NCBI RefSeq assembly: GCF_000401215.1 | Contig: NZ_ASRV01000073.1 | Coordinates: forward strand, 1 to 34,267 | Direction of reading: 5' to 3' | Length of the DNA: 34,267 bases | From: Clostridium sartagoforme AAU1 | Lineage (GTDB): Bacteria > Bacillota > Clostridia > Clostridiales > Clostridiaceae | Shown: positions 1 to 9,297 of the stretch, in pieces | How the letters are laid out: every line of letters starts with the position of its first letter | How positions within the stretch are numbered: the stretch's first letter is position 1 | Position numbers and translations under genes: made by a program | Notes under the pieces: model-generated | Database searches by the model: none | The model's input: the letters and a program-made list of their open reading frames with translations, nothing else | What the model was told of the DNA's origin: nothing

Positions 1-132
1 TAATATTAAAGGTAGGAAATATTAATTTTGTGCTATGATATATATAATTAATACAACTATTACAGTTTTTATATTTAGATTTATAATTATCTAATTAATA
101 GATTGTAGATAAGAAGTATGGAGGGGATAAGA

Positions 133-477
133 TTGCCATTTATAGATTCTAAAGTAACTGTAAAGTTAAATAAAGAAAAAAAAGATATATTAAAAGCTAA
201 ATTAGCAAATATAATAAAAAATATTCCAGGAAAAAGTGAAAATTATCTTATGATAGGATTTCAAGATGAATATTCACTATATTTTCAAGGTAAGGAATTA
301 AATTATGGAGCATTTATAGAAGTTAAAATTTTTGGTAAAGCTTCAAAAGAATCTTTAGATAAAGTGACTAAAGAAATTTGTGAATTATACGAGTTAGAAT
401 TAAACATTCCTCAAAATGCAATATATATTAAATATGAAGAAGTAGAAAATTGGGGATTTAATGGTTTTAATTTTTAA
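133..477 (+). CDS. MIF-like tautomerase family protein
   Basis: Small protein of about 114 residues resembling the macrophage migration inhibitory factor / phenylpyruvate tautomerase family, which catalyses keto-enol tautomerisation with an N-terminal proline as the base. An ATG lies in frame at 118, but it overlaps the purine-rich GGAGGGG at 120-126. That run is a good ribosome binding site for a TTG at 133-135, and the next codon is CCA (Pro). The TTG start therefore gives Met-Pro-Phe, exposes the family's catalytic Pro after Met removal, and yields the usual MIF length (about 115). The C-terminal NAIYIKYEEVENWGFNG segment fits the family end. It is probably cytosolic. The physiological substrate is unknown and bacterial members are often of unclear role. 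An ElaA-type acetyltransferase follows 39 bp downstream and may be co-transcribed. Confidence 0.85.
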   Translation: MPFIDSKVTVKLNKEKKDILKAKLANIIKNIPGKSENYLMIGFQDEYSLYFQGKELNYGAFIEVKIFGKASKESLDKVTKEICELYELELNIPQNAIYIKYEEVENWGFNGFNF

Positions 478-516
478 TTAAATTTTGCTTTTATATATCC
501 TTTAGGGGGAATAAAG

Positions 517-972
517 ATGGAGTGGAAAATAAAAAGATTTGATGATTTAACCATAAGGGAACTCTATAGTATTCTAGAATTAAGAAATAAAGTGTTTGTT
601 GTGGAACAAGAATGTATTTATCAAGACTGTGATGGAAAAGATTTAAGTTCATATCATTTATTTGCTATAGAAAATAATGAAGTTTTAGCTTATTTAAGAA
701 TACTAGATAAAGGAATTTCTTATGATGAAATATCCATTGGTCGTGTAGTAGTAAATAAAATCCATAGGGGAAAAGACTTAGGGAAAAAAGCAATGGAAAA
801 AGCAATTGAATGTATAAATGATATTTATGGTAAAAGTAAAATTAGAATATCAGCACAAGTGTATATAAAAGACTTTTATAAGAGTTTAGGATTTGCAGAG
901 GTTTCTAACGTATACTTAGAGGACGATATTCCTCACATAGAAATGCTAAGAGATATTGAAGATAACAACTAA
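517..972 (+). CDS. elaA: ElaA-type GNAT family N-acetyltransferase
   Basis: Protein of 151 residues matching the ElaA branch of the GNAT acetyltransferases in length and sequence. The N-terminal half carries LRNKVFVVEQECIYQDCDGK, which is diagnostic for ElaA. The acetyl-CoA binding stretch follows around residues 70-90 (IGRVVVNKIHRGKDLGKKAM), and the end has FYKSLGFAEV. The enzyme should transfer an acetyl group from acetyl-CoA to an amine; the substrate of ElaA is not established. A good ribosome binding site, AGGGGGA at 504-510, precedes the ATG. The gene lies 39 bp after the tautomerase gene in the same direction and is followed directly by a strong hairpin terminator, so the two probably form a short transcription unit. 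Confidence 0.85.
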   Translation: MEWKIKRFDDLTIRELYSILELRNKVFVVEQECIYQDCDGKDLSSYHLFAIENNEVLAYLRILDKGISYDEISIGRVVVNKIHRGKDLGKKAMEKAIECINDIYGKSKIRISAQVYIKDFYKSLGFAEVSNVYLEDDIPHIEMLRDIEDNN

Positions 973-973
973 T

Positions 974-1028
974 AAAAAGGAAATTATAAAAAGTATTATT
1001 TAGTAGTAACTTTTTTAATTTCCTTTTT
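974..1028. terminator. Bidirectional intrinsic terminator
   Basis: Twelve-base perfect arms AAAAAGGAAATT (974-985) and AATTTCCTTTTT (1017-1028), with an inner second pairing AAAAAGT (988-994) with ACTTTTT (1009-1015). The A-rich and T-rich ends make it usable in both directions, serving the acetyltransferase on the plus strand and the MATE gene on the minus strand. Confidence 0.8.
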
Positions 1029-1116
1029 AAGTTCTATTTAATTAGTAATAAGAAAGATTGCTTTAACTATAATAAAATTGAAAAGCTAATGAAACTTATA
1101 TATTTTTAAATTTTCA

Positions 1117-2463
1117 TTATGCTGCTAATTGTTTTTCATTTAGAAGTACATTAATTCTTTTAAAGTAAGTGATTCCAAGAGGAATAGCAGCAGCAAACCA
1201 AGCAGCAGGGTCAGCTAAAGCAATTCCAGTAAAGTCTATTAATCCTGGTAATGTAAATGCAACTACAGTCCTAGCTATCATTTCAGCAACTCCAGCCATC
1301 ATAGGAACAAAGCTATCACCAATTCCTTGAAGAGTATTTCTATATATAAAAATTAATCCTAGAGGAATATAAAATATAGAAACTGTATTTAAATAATGTC
1401 TTGCATATGATATTACTTCTAAATCATTTCCGTCTATAAATAATTTTGTAAAGGCACCGCCAAATGATATTACTACAATTGTTGAGACTATACTTACAAT
1501 AATACTAATAATAGTACATTTTTTAACCCCTTCTTTTATACGATCTATTCTCCCAGCACCAAGATTTTGCCCAGAATAAGTAGCCATTGCAACTCCAAAG
1601 GTAACAGCAGGTTGCATAACAAGCTGTTGAACTTTAGAAGCAGCAGTATATGAAGCTATTATTTTAGAACCAAAGTTATTAAGAGCACCCTGAAGTACCA
1701 TAGCTCCAGCAGCAGTTATAGAAAATTGAAGTGCCATTGGAACACCAATTCTCAATTGTTTTTGAACATAGTTTTTTCTTATTTTCCAGTGATGTTTTTT
1801 TAATTTTAATATAGGAAACTTCTTTACTATATATATTGCACATAATATTGCAGATATTGATTGAGAAATAATAGTAGCATAAGCAGCTCCAGCTACACCC
1901 ATTGAAAAATTAAAGATAAACACAATATCTAAAACTACATTTAGTATTGAAGCAATAATTAAAAAATATAGAGGAGTTTTACTATCTCCAAGAGCTCTTA
2001 AAATACTTGATAGCATGTTATAAAATATTATTGCAACATTACCAGCATAAATAATGATGATATAAGACAAGGAATCATTAATAATATCAGCTGGTGTATT
2101 CATAAGCTCAAGTAAAGGTCTTGCAGAAATCATACTTATAAAAGTAACTATAATAGTCATAATTATTGATAAAATTAAGGAACTTGCAAAGGCTTTTTTT
2201 ACACCTTCTTCGTCATTAGCTCCAAATCTTTGTGCAACTAAAACCGAAAAACCACCTGTTAATCCAATAACAAATCCATTAACTAAAAAAGCCATAGCAC
2301 CAGTAGAGCCTACAGCAGCTAACGCGTTAACACCAAGGAATTTACCAACTATTATAGTGTCAGCCATACTATAAAATTGTTGAAATATATTACCTATAAG
2401 TAAAGGAATAGAAAATGTTAAAATTAGTTTTACAGGATTTCCTGTTGTCATATCTTTTGTCAT
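1117..2463 (-). CDS. MATE family multidrug efflux transporter
   Basis: Integral membrane protein of 448 residues, the normal MATE length, with about twelve hydrophobic segments in two repeated halves. The N-terminal signature includes GNPVKLILTFSIPLLIGNIF and QQFYSMADTIIVGKFLG, typical of the NorM/DinF-like MATE family. These pumps export cationic drugs or metabolites in exchange for Na+ or H+ across the cytoplasmic membrane. The start is supported by GGAGGG (plus-strand 2470-2475 CCCTCC) seven bases upstream. The gene stands alone and is convergent with the acetyltransferase. Its upstream region holds an 8-bp inverted repeat at 2541-2566 that could bind a regulator. The substrate cannot be predicted. 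Confidence 0.92.
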   Translation of the reverse strand: MTKDMTTGNPVKLILTFSIPLLIGNIFQQFYSMADTIIVGKFLGVNALAAVGSTGAMAFLVNGFVIGLTGGFSVLVAQRFGANDEEGVKKAFASSLILSIIMTIIVTFISMISARPLLELMNTPADIINDSLSYIIIIYAGNVAIIFYNMLSSILRALGDSKTPLYFLIIASILNVVLDIVFIFNFSMGVAGAAYATIISQSISAILCAIYIVKKFPILKLKKHHWKIRKNYVQKQLRIGVPMALQFSITAAGAMVLQGALNNFGSKIIASYTAASKVQQLVMQPAVTFGVAMATYSGQNLGAGRIDRIKEGVKKCTIISIIVSIVSTIVVISFGGAFTKLFIDGNDLEVISYARHYLNTVSIFYIPLGLIFIYRNTLQGIGDSFVPMMAGVAEMIARTVVAFTLPGLIDFTGIALADPAAWFAAAIPLGITYFKRINVLLNEKQLAA

Positions 2464-2787
2464 AAATAGCCCTCCATTTATATAAAGTCCATAATAAATT
2501 TACACATATAAAATAATCTAATATTGTACAAACTTTCTCAATAATAACATTATAAAAAGTTATTATCAACATTATTTCAAATTTAGAAAATAAATATGAG
2601 TTGTTGATACAAATAGCAATTATAGAATTAGTAGAAATTTAATGCAATAAATATATAAAAAATATCTAAATGTGTACAAAATATACAAAAATAATAGATG
2701 AATTTAATAACTTTGTAACAACTAAACATAACTAGTTAAAAACTTCCATTTATTATATAATTAAATAAGATAAAGGGAGGATAATTA
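2464..2787. other. Divergent intergenic region with inverted repeat
   Basis: Spacer of 324 bp between the MATE gene (minus) and the broken lipoprotein gene (plus). It contains a perfect 8-bp inverted repeat, ATAATAAC at 2541-2548 and GTTATTAT at 2559-2566, about 80 bp upstream of the MATE start, which is a plausible operator. It also holds the GGGAGG ribosome binding site of the lipoprotein gene. Open frames in this stretch are shadows without ribosome binding sites. I cannot assign the promoters with confidence. Confidence 0.45.
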
Positions 2788-3985
2788 ATGAAAAAAATAA
2801 TTTCATTATTTACAGGAATAGTAATTTCTATAATATTAATTGGTTGTAATACTACAAAAATTTTAGAGGAAAACACTAAAGAAAATAATAGATCTAGTAA
2901 ATATATATTTACAGAGAGAAATATCGAAAATATTCCCAATGACAATACTCTTGTTCCATTATTTTGTAATGATAATATACTCTATGGGAAGTTACTTTCA
3001 AATGATGGTAGAGAGATTAATAAAGCTTCTATTTTTTCTTACTCATACAATAATGGGAAATTTAAAAAAGTTGAAGATGGGGAATTTAGTGAGGAAGAGA
3101 CAAGCTTTATAAATAATTTTAATGGAGATTCTGGAGCAGGAATATATATTGTAGATTCAAATAAATTAAGTAATAGAAAATTTTATTTTATGGATATAAA
3201 AAATGGAATTAAATTTGAACTTAATGACTTTGAAAAAACATATAGCTCAATAGAGTTTAACCTTAAGAAGTTTATAAATTTGGGATATAAATTAGATGGA
3301 AATGATGATTATTTTATTTATAGATATCTATCTATGGAAAATAATGAAATTGGATTAGTTCAAGAAATTATAATTATAGATATAAAAAACAAAAAATATT
3401 ACAGATTTAATAATAATGATAAAATATTTATTTATTTTTACTATGATAATAATGAAAAATCTATTATGTCTATAGACTATGAAGGAAAAATAAATAAAGT
3501 TATTTTAGAAGAAAATAGTGTGATTTTTGAAGACTATAAAGAACTTAAACTTGGTGATGAAAAATATATCAAAAATATGGATATTATAAACCAGAGCTTA
3601 ATGCTAATAATTTAATTCTTAGAGTTGAAAATAATCAATCTAAAGAATATTTAGATTATTTTAATATTATGTATAATATTAAAACAAATGAAATTATATC
3701 CTAGATAAAGAAAAGATAATATTAGGTAGTTTAAATAATACTAACCTTTATATAGTTTTATATGAGAATAATAGATATTTAGCTGAAGTAAGTGAAACTG
3801 GAGATATTAATCTGATATACAAATTAGATAATGAATATAAGTATATGTATTTAGCACCAAATGAAAAAGGAGATAATATATTTATAGCTAGAATTAAGGT
3901 TTCAGAAGAAAATTTTAAAAATTATGATAAGCCAATGCTTAAGGAAGAAGTAAAATACTCCATATTAGAAATAGAAGAAAGGTAA
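2788..3985 (+). pseudogene. Frameshifted lipoprotein gene beside a two-component system
   Basis: The first frame encodes 275 residues beginning with a lipoprotein signal: MKKI, a hydrophobic core, then a lipobox ending ILIGC, so it was probably exported and lipid-anchored at Cys20. The frame stops at 3613-3615, but coding character continues without interruption. From about 3591 another frame reads PELNANNLILRVENNQSKEY, stopping at about 3702. From 3698 the third frame reads ILDKEKIILGSLNNTNLYIV and ends with TAA at 3983-3985. Two one-base deletions (near 3589 and 3697) would explain this; the intact protein would be about 399 residues. I do not recognise the family. It sits immediately upstream of a response regulator and sensor kinase that are also broken, so it may have been the target or accessory sensor of that system. 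Sequencing error is an alternative explanation. Confidence 0.75.
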
Positions 3986-3996
3986 AAATTGATTTT

Positions 3997-4610
3997 ATGG
4001 AAAAGAAAAAAATATTAGTTGTTGAAGATGAATATTCAATAAATGATGCAATAACTTTTTCCCTTAGAAAAGAAGGTTATGATGTAAGAAGTGTATTTAA
4101 TGGAAAGGATGCACTAGAAAGATTTAACGAATTTAAGCCTGATTTAGTGCTATTAGATTTAATGCTTCCAGATATTGATGGCTTTGATATTTGCAAAGAA
4201 ATATCTAAAAAGGCTTATATTATAATGCTAACAGCAAGAGGGGAGATACTAGATAAAATATTAGGACTAGAACTTGGTGCAGATGATTATATAGTAAAGC
4301 CATTTGAAATTAAAGAAGTATTAGTTAGAATAAAAGTTATTTTTAGGAGAGAAACTAAAAGGTTAGATAAAGAGAGTATAAATGAAGAAAATGAAATTAT
4401 TAAAGTTTATCTTAAAGATAGAAGAGTAATAAAAGAGGGAAAGGAAATTGTTTTAAGAAGAAAGGAATTTGATTTATTAAATTTTCTATATGAAAATAGG
4501 GGAATAGTCTTTTCAAGAGATGATTTATTAGAAAAATATGGGGATATGACTATGAAGGAGATACTAGAACTGTAGATGTTCATATAAGAAGGCTAAGAGA
4601 AAAACTATAG
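3997..4610 (+). pseudogene. Frameshifted, C-terminally truncated OmpR-type response regulator
   Basis: Receiver domain of a DNA-binding response regulator: acidic pocket VVEDE, phospho-acceptor Asp54 in LLDLMLPD, Thr79 in MLTAR and Lys101 in DYIVKPFE, followed by an OmpR/PhoB winged helix (KEFDLLNFLYENRGIVFSRD). The reading frame ends early at 4575, but shifting frame after GAAAAA near 4535 restores the expected WGYDYEGDTRTVDVHIRRLR up to TAG at 4608-4610. A single lost base accounts for this. Even the restored protein lacks the usual final 20 or so residues of the winged-helix wing, and the sequence runs straight into kinase coding without a kinase start codon. A deletion therefore appears to have joined the two genes near 4607-4612. 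The ribosome binding site is weak. Probably non-functional unless the sequence is in error. Confidence 0.8.
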
Positions 4611-4611
4611 G

Positions 4612-5977
4612 ACCTTAAGAGGAAAGCTATTAATAGGCACTATAGTTTCAGTTATATCTATTAATATAATATTTACTATCTTTATTTCAATTTATTTAAA
4701 TAGTTCTTTTAAAGATAATATTATAGAGGAAATGAATAAAGTAAAAGTAACTGCACTAAACATAATAAATCAAAATGAAGTAATGGAAGAACCTATTTGG
4801 AAAAGTTTATCTCCAATAAATGAAATTATTCAAGGTTATGTAAGTATTTCTGATATAAATGGAAGGATAAATCAATCTGTAGGTAAAACAATAAGCGTCG
4901 AAGAAATTGAAAACACTATCTTAGAAAGTAATAATATTAAATCCATAATTAAATTTAAATCATTAGATGGTGGCTATTTTATAACATATAATTACCCTCT
5001 TTATGTTAAGGATATTTTATAGGAAATTTAATATTACAAAAGATTATACTTATAAATATAATGAAATGATAAAAACCATAGTAATTATTGTTTTAGGACA
5101 AGGTTTGGTAATATTAACAATAGTTATAGTAATAACTTTAATAATAAATAAGGCTGTAAAACCATTAAATGATTTGAAAAATTCTATGAAGGCTTTCAAA
5201 TTAGGTAAGAATATAGAAGATATAGAAATTAATTCAGAAGATGAGATTTCTGATTTAGCTAAAACCTATAATTTAATGAAAAATCAATTGATAAATCAAG
5301 ATAAAGCTATGAGAGAGTTCTTTAATAATGCCACTCATGAATTAAAAACTCCAGTTACAGCTATTTCATTATATTCTCAAATAATAAGAGATAAGGATAT
5401 AAAAGAAATAGATGAAGAATTTTTAAAAAGAGCAAGTACAAGAATAGCACTGGAATGTGAGAAAATGAAAAAACTAGTGGAGAAAATCTTAGAAAGTTCA
5501 AGGGAAAGTATAAATAAGAATAAAAATAAGACTGATTTTTCATTAACTAATATAATAAAAGAAATAATAGAAGACTTAGAAATAAGGTTAATAGATAAGA
5601 ATTTATATATAAAAGAGGAGTTAGAGGATATCATATTCTTTGGAGTTTTAGAGGACTTTGAACAAATTATATTAAATCTTTTAAATAATAGTATAAAGTA
5701 TTCAATATCTAATGAGATTTCAATAAAATTATATAAAGAAAATGAGAATATCTTACTAAAGATTAAAAATAGATCATTAGAAATTCCCATGGATATAAAG
5801 GACAGGCTTTTAGAACCATTTATAAAATTTAATCATTACAAGGATATATCTAAAGAAGTTAGTAGTTCGGGACTTGGATTATATTTATGCAGTGAACTTG
5901 CTAAAGAAAATGGCTGGAATTTGACCTATGAAATTGTAGATAATGATATTATATTCACTTTAGTATTATATATTTAA
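4612..5977 (+). pseudogene. Broken sensor histidine kinase (HAMP, HisKA, HATPase)
   Basis: Remains of the partner kinase. The frame from 4612 begins in LRGKLLIGTIVSV, normally a few residues inside a kinase, with no start codon upstream. A first membrane helix and an extracytoplasmic sensor follow to a stop at 5020-5022. Coding continues from 5003 onward in another frame: second membrane helix, HAMP (KAVKPLNDLKNSMKAFKLG), H-box NATHELKTPV with the phospho-accepting His at 5336-5338, N-box NLLNNSIKYS and G-box SSGLGLYLC, ending at 5977. Between the parts, GYFIGNLILQ is read in the third frame at 5010-5039, so two one-base deletions (near 5010 and 5040) fit better than one. The phosphotransfer and ATP-binding modules look intact, but no complete kinase can be made from this sequence. 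Confidence 0.8.
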
Positions 5978-6189
5978 TACTAAACCTATGGTAAAGTAAA
6001 AAGTTATCAATAGGCATAGGGTTTCAATATTAAAATACTATTATTTTGTAAAAATATGTTAAACTATATTTATAAAAAATATGTTTAAAATGTAGTGTTA
6101 TGAAATTAATTTAATTACAAAATGTAAACTGAATCATTAGTATATAAATGTAAAATTAGATAAGAATAAAATTTTTGAGAGGTAAAAAT

Positions 6190-7401
6190 ATGCAAGTAAT
6201 TAATATATCAAAGGAAGAATTAAGAAGATTCCTAGTAGTATATCAAGGATTATACACTAATAATACCTTTATTGGGGAAGAGGGAATTAAAAAGTTTATA
6301 GAGCGAGTTGGATGTATTCAATATGATCCATTAAATATTGTAGGAAGGAATGCAGATTTAGTTATTCAGTCAAGAATAGAAGATTATGATCCTGTAATGT
6401 TAGAGGATTTACTTTATAATAAAAGAGAATTAATAGATGGATGGGATAAAATGATGTCTATATATTCTGCTAAAGATTGGCCATATTTTAAGAGAGTAAG
6501 AGATGAAAGAAAAAAAGAAGTTGAAAATGTATTAAAGAATAGGAACTCACTTGATGCAATAAACTACGTTGAACCTGTAAAAGAATTCATACAAAAAAAT
6601 GGTTCCACTATCCCATCAGAAATTGATTTAGGTTCTGTAGAAAAAGGAAGATGGGGACATGGAAAGCTCTCAAGTGCTACAATGGATTATATGTGGAATA
6701 GTGGAGAGCTTGGAGTCAAGGAAAAGAAGAATACTCAAAAGAAATATGATTTAATTGAAAGATTATTACCTTCTGAAATATTATATGAGTCAGAGCCATT
6801 TCAAAATGATGAAGAGTTCTATAAATGGTATGTTAAAAGAAGAATAGGTAGCATAGGAGCTTACTGGGATAGAAGCGGAGAAGGTTGGCTAGGTAATTAT
6901 ATTTCTAACAAAACTTTAAGACAAAGAGTATTAAATGGATTAGTAGATGAAGGAGAATTAGTACTTATTAGAGTAGAAAATTTAAAAGAAACATTCTATT
7001 TAAGGAAAGAAGATATATCAATTTTAAATTATTCTACTTCAATTAATAGAAGTAATGTAAAATTTTTAGCCCCATTAGATAATTTAATTTGGGATAGGAA
7101 GTTAACTAGAGATATTTTTGATTTTGAGTATACTTGGGAAGTATATAAGCCAATAGACAAAAGAAAATATGGATATTATGTTTTGCCAGTTTTATATGGA
7201 GATAGAATTGTAGCAAGATTTGAACCAGAACTTCATAGAGGGAATAAGCCATTAGTAATAAAAAATTGGTGGTGGGAAGATAATTTTGAAGTTACTAATG
7301 ATTGCATAGATTCTGTAAAAGAAGCCTTAGATAAGTTCTGTAAATATTTAAAAGCAGATGGAATACCAAAAGATTCATTTAACAAAATAAATAGAATATA
7401 A
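6190..7401 (+). CDS. Winged-helix DNA glycosylase, YcaQ/AlkX type
   Basis: Protein of about 403 residues of the HTH_42 (YcaQ/AlkZ) superfamily, bacterial DNA glycosylases that unhook interstrand crosslinks and remove bulky alkylated bases. The N-terminal region has VGCIQYDPLNIVGRNADLV. The Gln-Tyr-Asp there corresponds to the family's catalytic QxD motif of YcaQ/AlkX rather than the QxQ of AlkZ. The middle has GEGWLGNYI-type winged-helix segments, and the end has YGYYVLPVLYGDRIVARFEP and KNWWWE, typical of the family. A TTG at 6175 lies in frame, but GAGAGG at 6177-6182 is well spaced from the ATG at 6190, which I prefer. Stand-alone gene, convergent with the ABC pair and sharing a terminator with it. 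Role in repair of genotoxic natural-product damage is inferred from the family. Confidence 0.85.
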   Translation: MQVINISKEELRRFLVVYQGLYTNNTFIGEEGIKKFIERVGCIQYDPLNIVGRNADLVIQSRIEDYDPVMLEDLLYNKRELIDGWDKMMSIYSAKDWPYFKRVRDERKKEVENVLKNRNSLDAINYVEPVKEFIQKNGSTIPSEIDLGSVEKGRWGHGKLSSATMDYMWNSGELGVKEKKNTQKKYDLIERLLPSEILYESEPFQNDEEFYKWYVKRRIGSIGAYWDRSGEGWLGNYISNKTLRQRVLNGLVDEGELVLIRVENLKETFYLRKEDISILNYSTSINRSNVKFLAPLDNLIWDRKLTRDIFDFEYTWEVYKPIDKRKYGYYVLPVLYGDRIVARFEPELHRGNKPLVIKNWWWEDNFEVTNDCIDSVKEALDKFCKYLKADGIPKDSFNKINRI

Positions 7402-7492
7402 ATATTTGCTGAAGATATTGAAATTGACCTTAAGATTAAGATATTAAATAAATTTAAAAAATAAAAATATATACTACTATTACTACAAATTT

Positions 7493-7540
7493 AAGGATAT
7501 ACTAATAAGCCTTTTAATAGAGAATTATTAGTATATCCTT
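7493..7540. terminator. Bidirectional terminator hairpin
   Basis: Perfect 16-base arms, 7493-7508 (AAGGATATACTAATAA) and 7525-7540 (TTATTAGTATATCCTT), with a 16-base loop. It lies exactly between the convergent glycosylase and ABC genes. On the plus strand ATAAAATTTTT follows. The T-run is less pure than in the other terminators here. Confidence 0.7.
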
Positions 7541-7549
7541 ATAAAATTT

Positions 7550-9283
7550 TTATGCTAAAGCAAATTGACTATTATATAGGTTAGCATAAAAACCACCTTT
7601 ATTTAATAGTTCAGTATGATTCCCTTGTTCTATAACTTTACCATTATTCATAACTAAGATTAAATCAGCTTCACGAATAGTTGAAAGCCTATGAGCTACA
7701 ATAAAGGTTGTTCTACCTTCCATTAATTTATTAAAAGCTTTTTGAATATAAATTTCTGTACGTGTATCTATACTGCTAGTTGCTTCATCTAATATAAGCA
7801 TTGGTGGTTTAGATAACATAATTCTAGCAATACATAGCAGTTGCTTTTGTCCTTGAGATAAGGAGCTATCATCTGTAAGTACAGTATCATAACCTTTAGG
7901 TAAATTCATTATAAATTTATGGGCATGAGCATTTTTTGCAGCAGATATTATTTCTTCTAAGGAAGCATCTGGCTTGCCATAAGCTATGTTTTCCTTAACT
8001 GTACCAGAATATAGCCAAGTGTCTTGAAGGACCATACCATATAAACCTCTTGTACTACTTCTAGTTATATTATCTATATTAATACCATCTATTTTTATTT
8101 CTCCAGAATTTATATTATAGAATCTCATAAGTAAATTAATTAGCGTTGTTTTACCACAACCAGTTGGACCAACTATTGCAATTTTAGATCCAGGTTTAAC
8201 TTTTAAATTAAAATTTTCAATTAAACTTTTATCTGTGCTATATGAAAATGAAACATCATTTATATCTATATATCCTTCACAAGTATTTAAGGTAATAGAA
8301 TCCTTAGAATCTGAAGTTTCTTCTTTTTCATCTAGAATTTTAAATACTCTACTTGCAGATGTAAATGCAGCTTGAAGTTCTGTTATAACTCCTGATATTT
8401 CATTAAATGGCTTAGTATATTGATTAGCATAACTTAAAAATGAAGAAAGCTGACCTATGCTTATAGTACCATTAATAGCACTAATAGCACCAATTATTCC
8501 TACGGCTGCATAAACTAGTCCATTAACAAATCTTGTGCAAGGATTGGTTAGTGCAGAATAAAATTGAGCTTTTTGGCCATAGGTATATAATTTCTTATTT
8601 ATATCTTCAAAAGCTTGTTTAGATCTATCTTCAAAGGAAAAGGCTTTAACTATCTTTTGATTTCCTATCATTTCTTCAACATATCCACTTAATTCGCCTC
8701 GGACTTGGGATTGCTTTCTAAACATAGAATGACAATGCTTAGCTATTGTAGAAGCTGTAAATAGAGATAAAGGAGTTATTATAACAACTATTAAAGTAAT
8801 TTTAATATTTATTGAAAGCATAAATATTAAAGTTCCAATTATAGTTATTACTCCAGTAAAAAGTTGTGAAAATCCTTGAAGAAGTCCGTCAGACACAATT
8901 TCTATATCATTAATTACTCCATTCATTATATTTCCATGAGAAGTACTATCTATATACTTTAATGGCAAGGAATTTAGTTTATTAAAAACATCAATTCTTA
9001 AATCTTTAATAGTTTTATAACTCACAATATTAGTACATCTAGTCATAATAAGTTGAAGAATTGGCGAAAATATAACTGTTATTGAAAGGAGAATTAATAT
9101 TTTAAATAATTTTGAAAAGTTAACATTTCCTGGCCCTATTAATAAGTCTATTCCTTCTCCTATAATTATTGGAGTAAAAAGTGTAAGAGTTATGTTAATT
9201 ACTGCAGTAAAAAAAGCTAGAATTGTATATTTATTATATGGTTTTGTATATTTCAAGATCCTTTTTAGTAATGGAAGATTCAT
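7550..9283 (-). CDS. Heterodimeric ABC exporter, consensus-site subunit
   Basis: Half-transporter of 577 residues: six membrane helices (type IV ABC exporter fold), then a nucleotide-binding domain with Walker A GPTGCGKTT, signature SLSQGQKQ, Walker B MLILDEATSS and H-loop IVAHRLS. Catalytic Glu after Walker B and the switch His are present, so this chain supplies the catalytically competent Walker/H-loop set. Its signature is LSQGQ rather than LSGGQ, typical of the partner that faces the degenerate site. The strong ribosome binding site TAGGAGGTGA overlaps the stop codon of the upstream subunit gene, with 14 bp between the genes, indicating translational coupling. It resembles the LmrCD / YheHI multidrug exporter group; the substrate is unknown. 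Confidence 0.92.
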   Translation of the reverse strand: MNLPLLKRILKYTKPYNKYTILAFFTAVINITLTLFTPIIIGEGIDLLIGPGNVNFSKLFKILILLSITVIFSPILQLIMTRCTNIVSYKTIKDLRIDVFNKLNSLPLKYIDSTSHGNIMNGVINDIEIVSDGLLQGFSQLFTGVITIIGTLIFMLSINIKITLIVVIITPLSLFTASTIAKHCHSMFRKQSQVRGELSGYVEEMIGNQKIVKAFSFEDRSKQAFEDINKKLYTYGQKAQFYSALTNPCTRFVNGLVYAAVGIIGAISAINGTISIGQLSSFLSYANQYTKPFNEISGVITELQAAFTSASRVFKILDEKEETSDSKDSITLNTCEGYIDINDVSFSYSTDKSLIENFNLKVKPGSKIAIVGPTGCGKTTLINLLMRFYNINSGEIKIDGINIDNITRSSTRGLYGMVLQDTWLYSGTVKENIAYGKPDASLEEIISAAKNAHAHKFIMNLPKGYDTVLTDDSSLSQGQKQLLCIARIMLSKPPMLILDEATSSIDTRTEIYIQKAFNKLMEGRTTFIVAHRLSTIREADLILVMNNGKVIEQGNHTELLNKGGFYANLYNSQFALA

Positions 9284-9297
9284 ATATCAGTCACCTC

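Noticed and set aside
2390..2945. Minus-strand frames of 60-70 codons around the MATE and lipoprotein starts.
   Set aside because: They overlap real genes, lack ribosome binding sites and have shadow-like hydrophobic, low-complexity composition.
5361..5790. Minus-strand open frames of 60 and 137 codons inside the kinase remnant.
   Set aside because: Antisense shadows of AT-rich coding DNA (runs of Phe, Ser, Ile, Leu); the plus strand has clear kinase motifs.
5982..6024. AAACCTATG / CATAGGGTTT hairpin after the kinase remnant as a terminator.
   Set aside because: The pairing needs a bulge, the loop is long and no T-run follows; too weak to list as a terminator.
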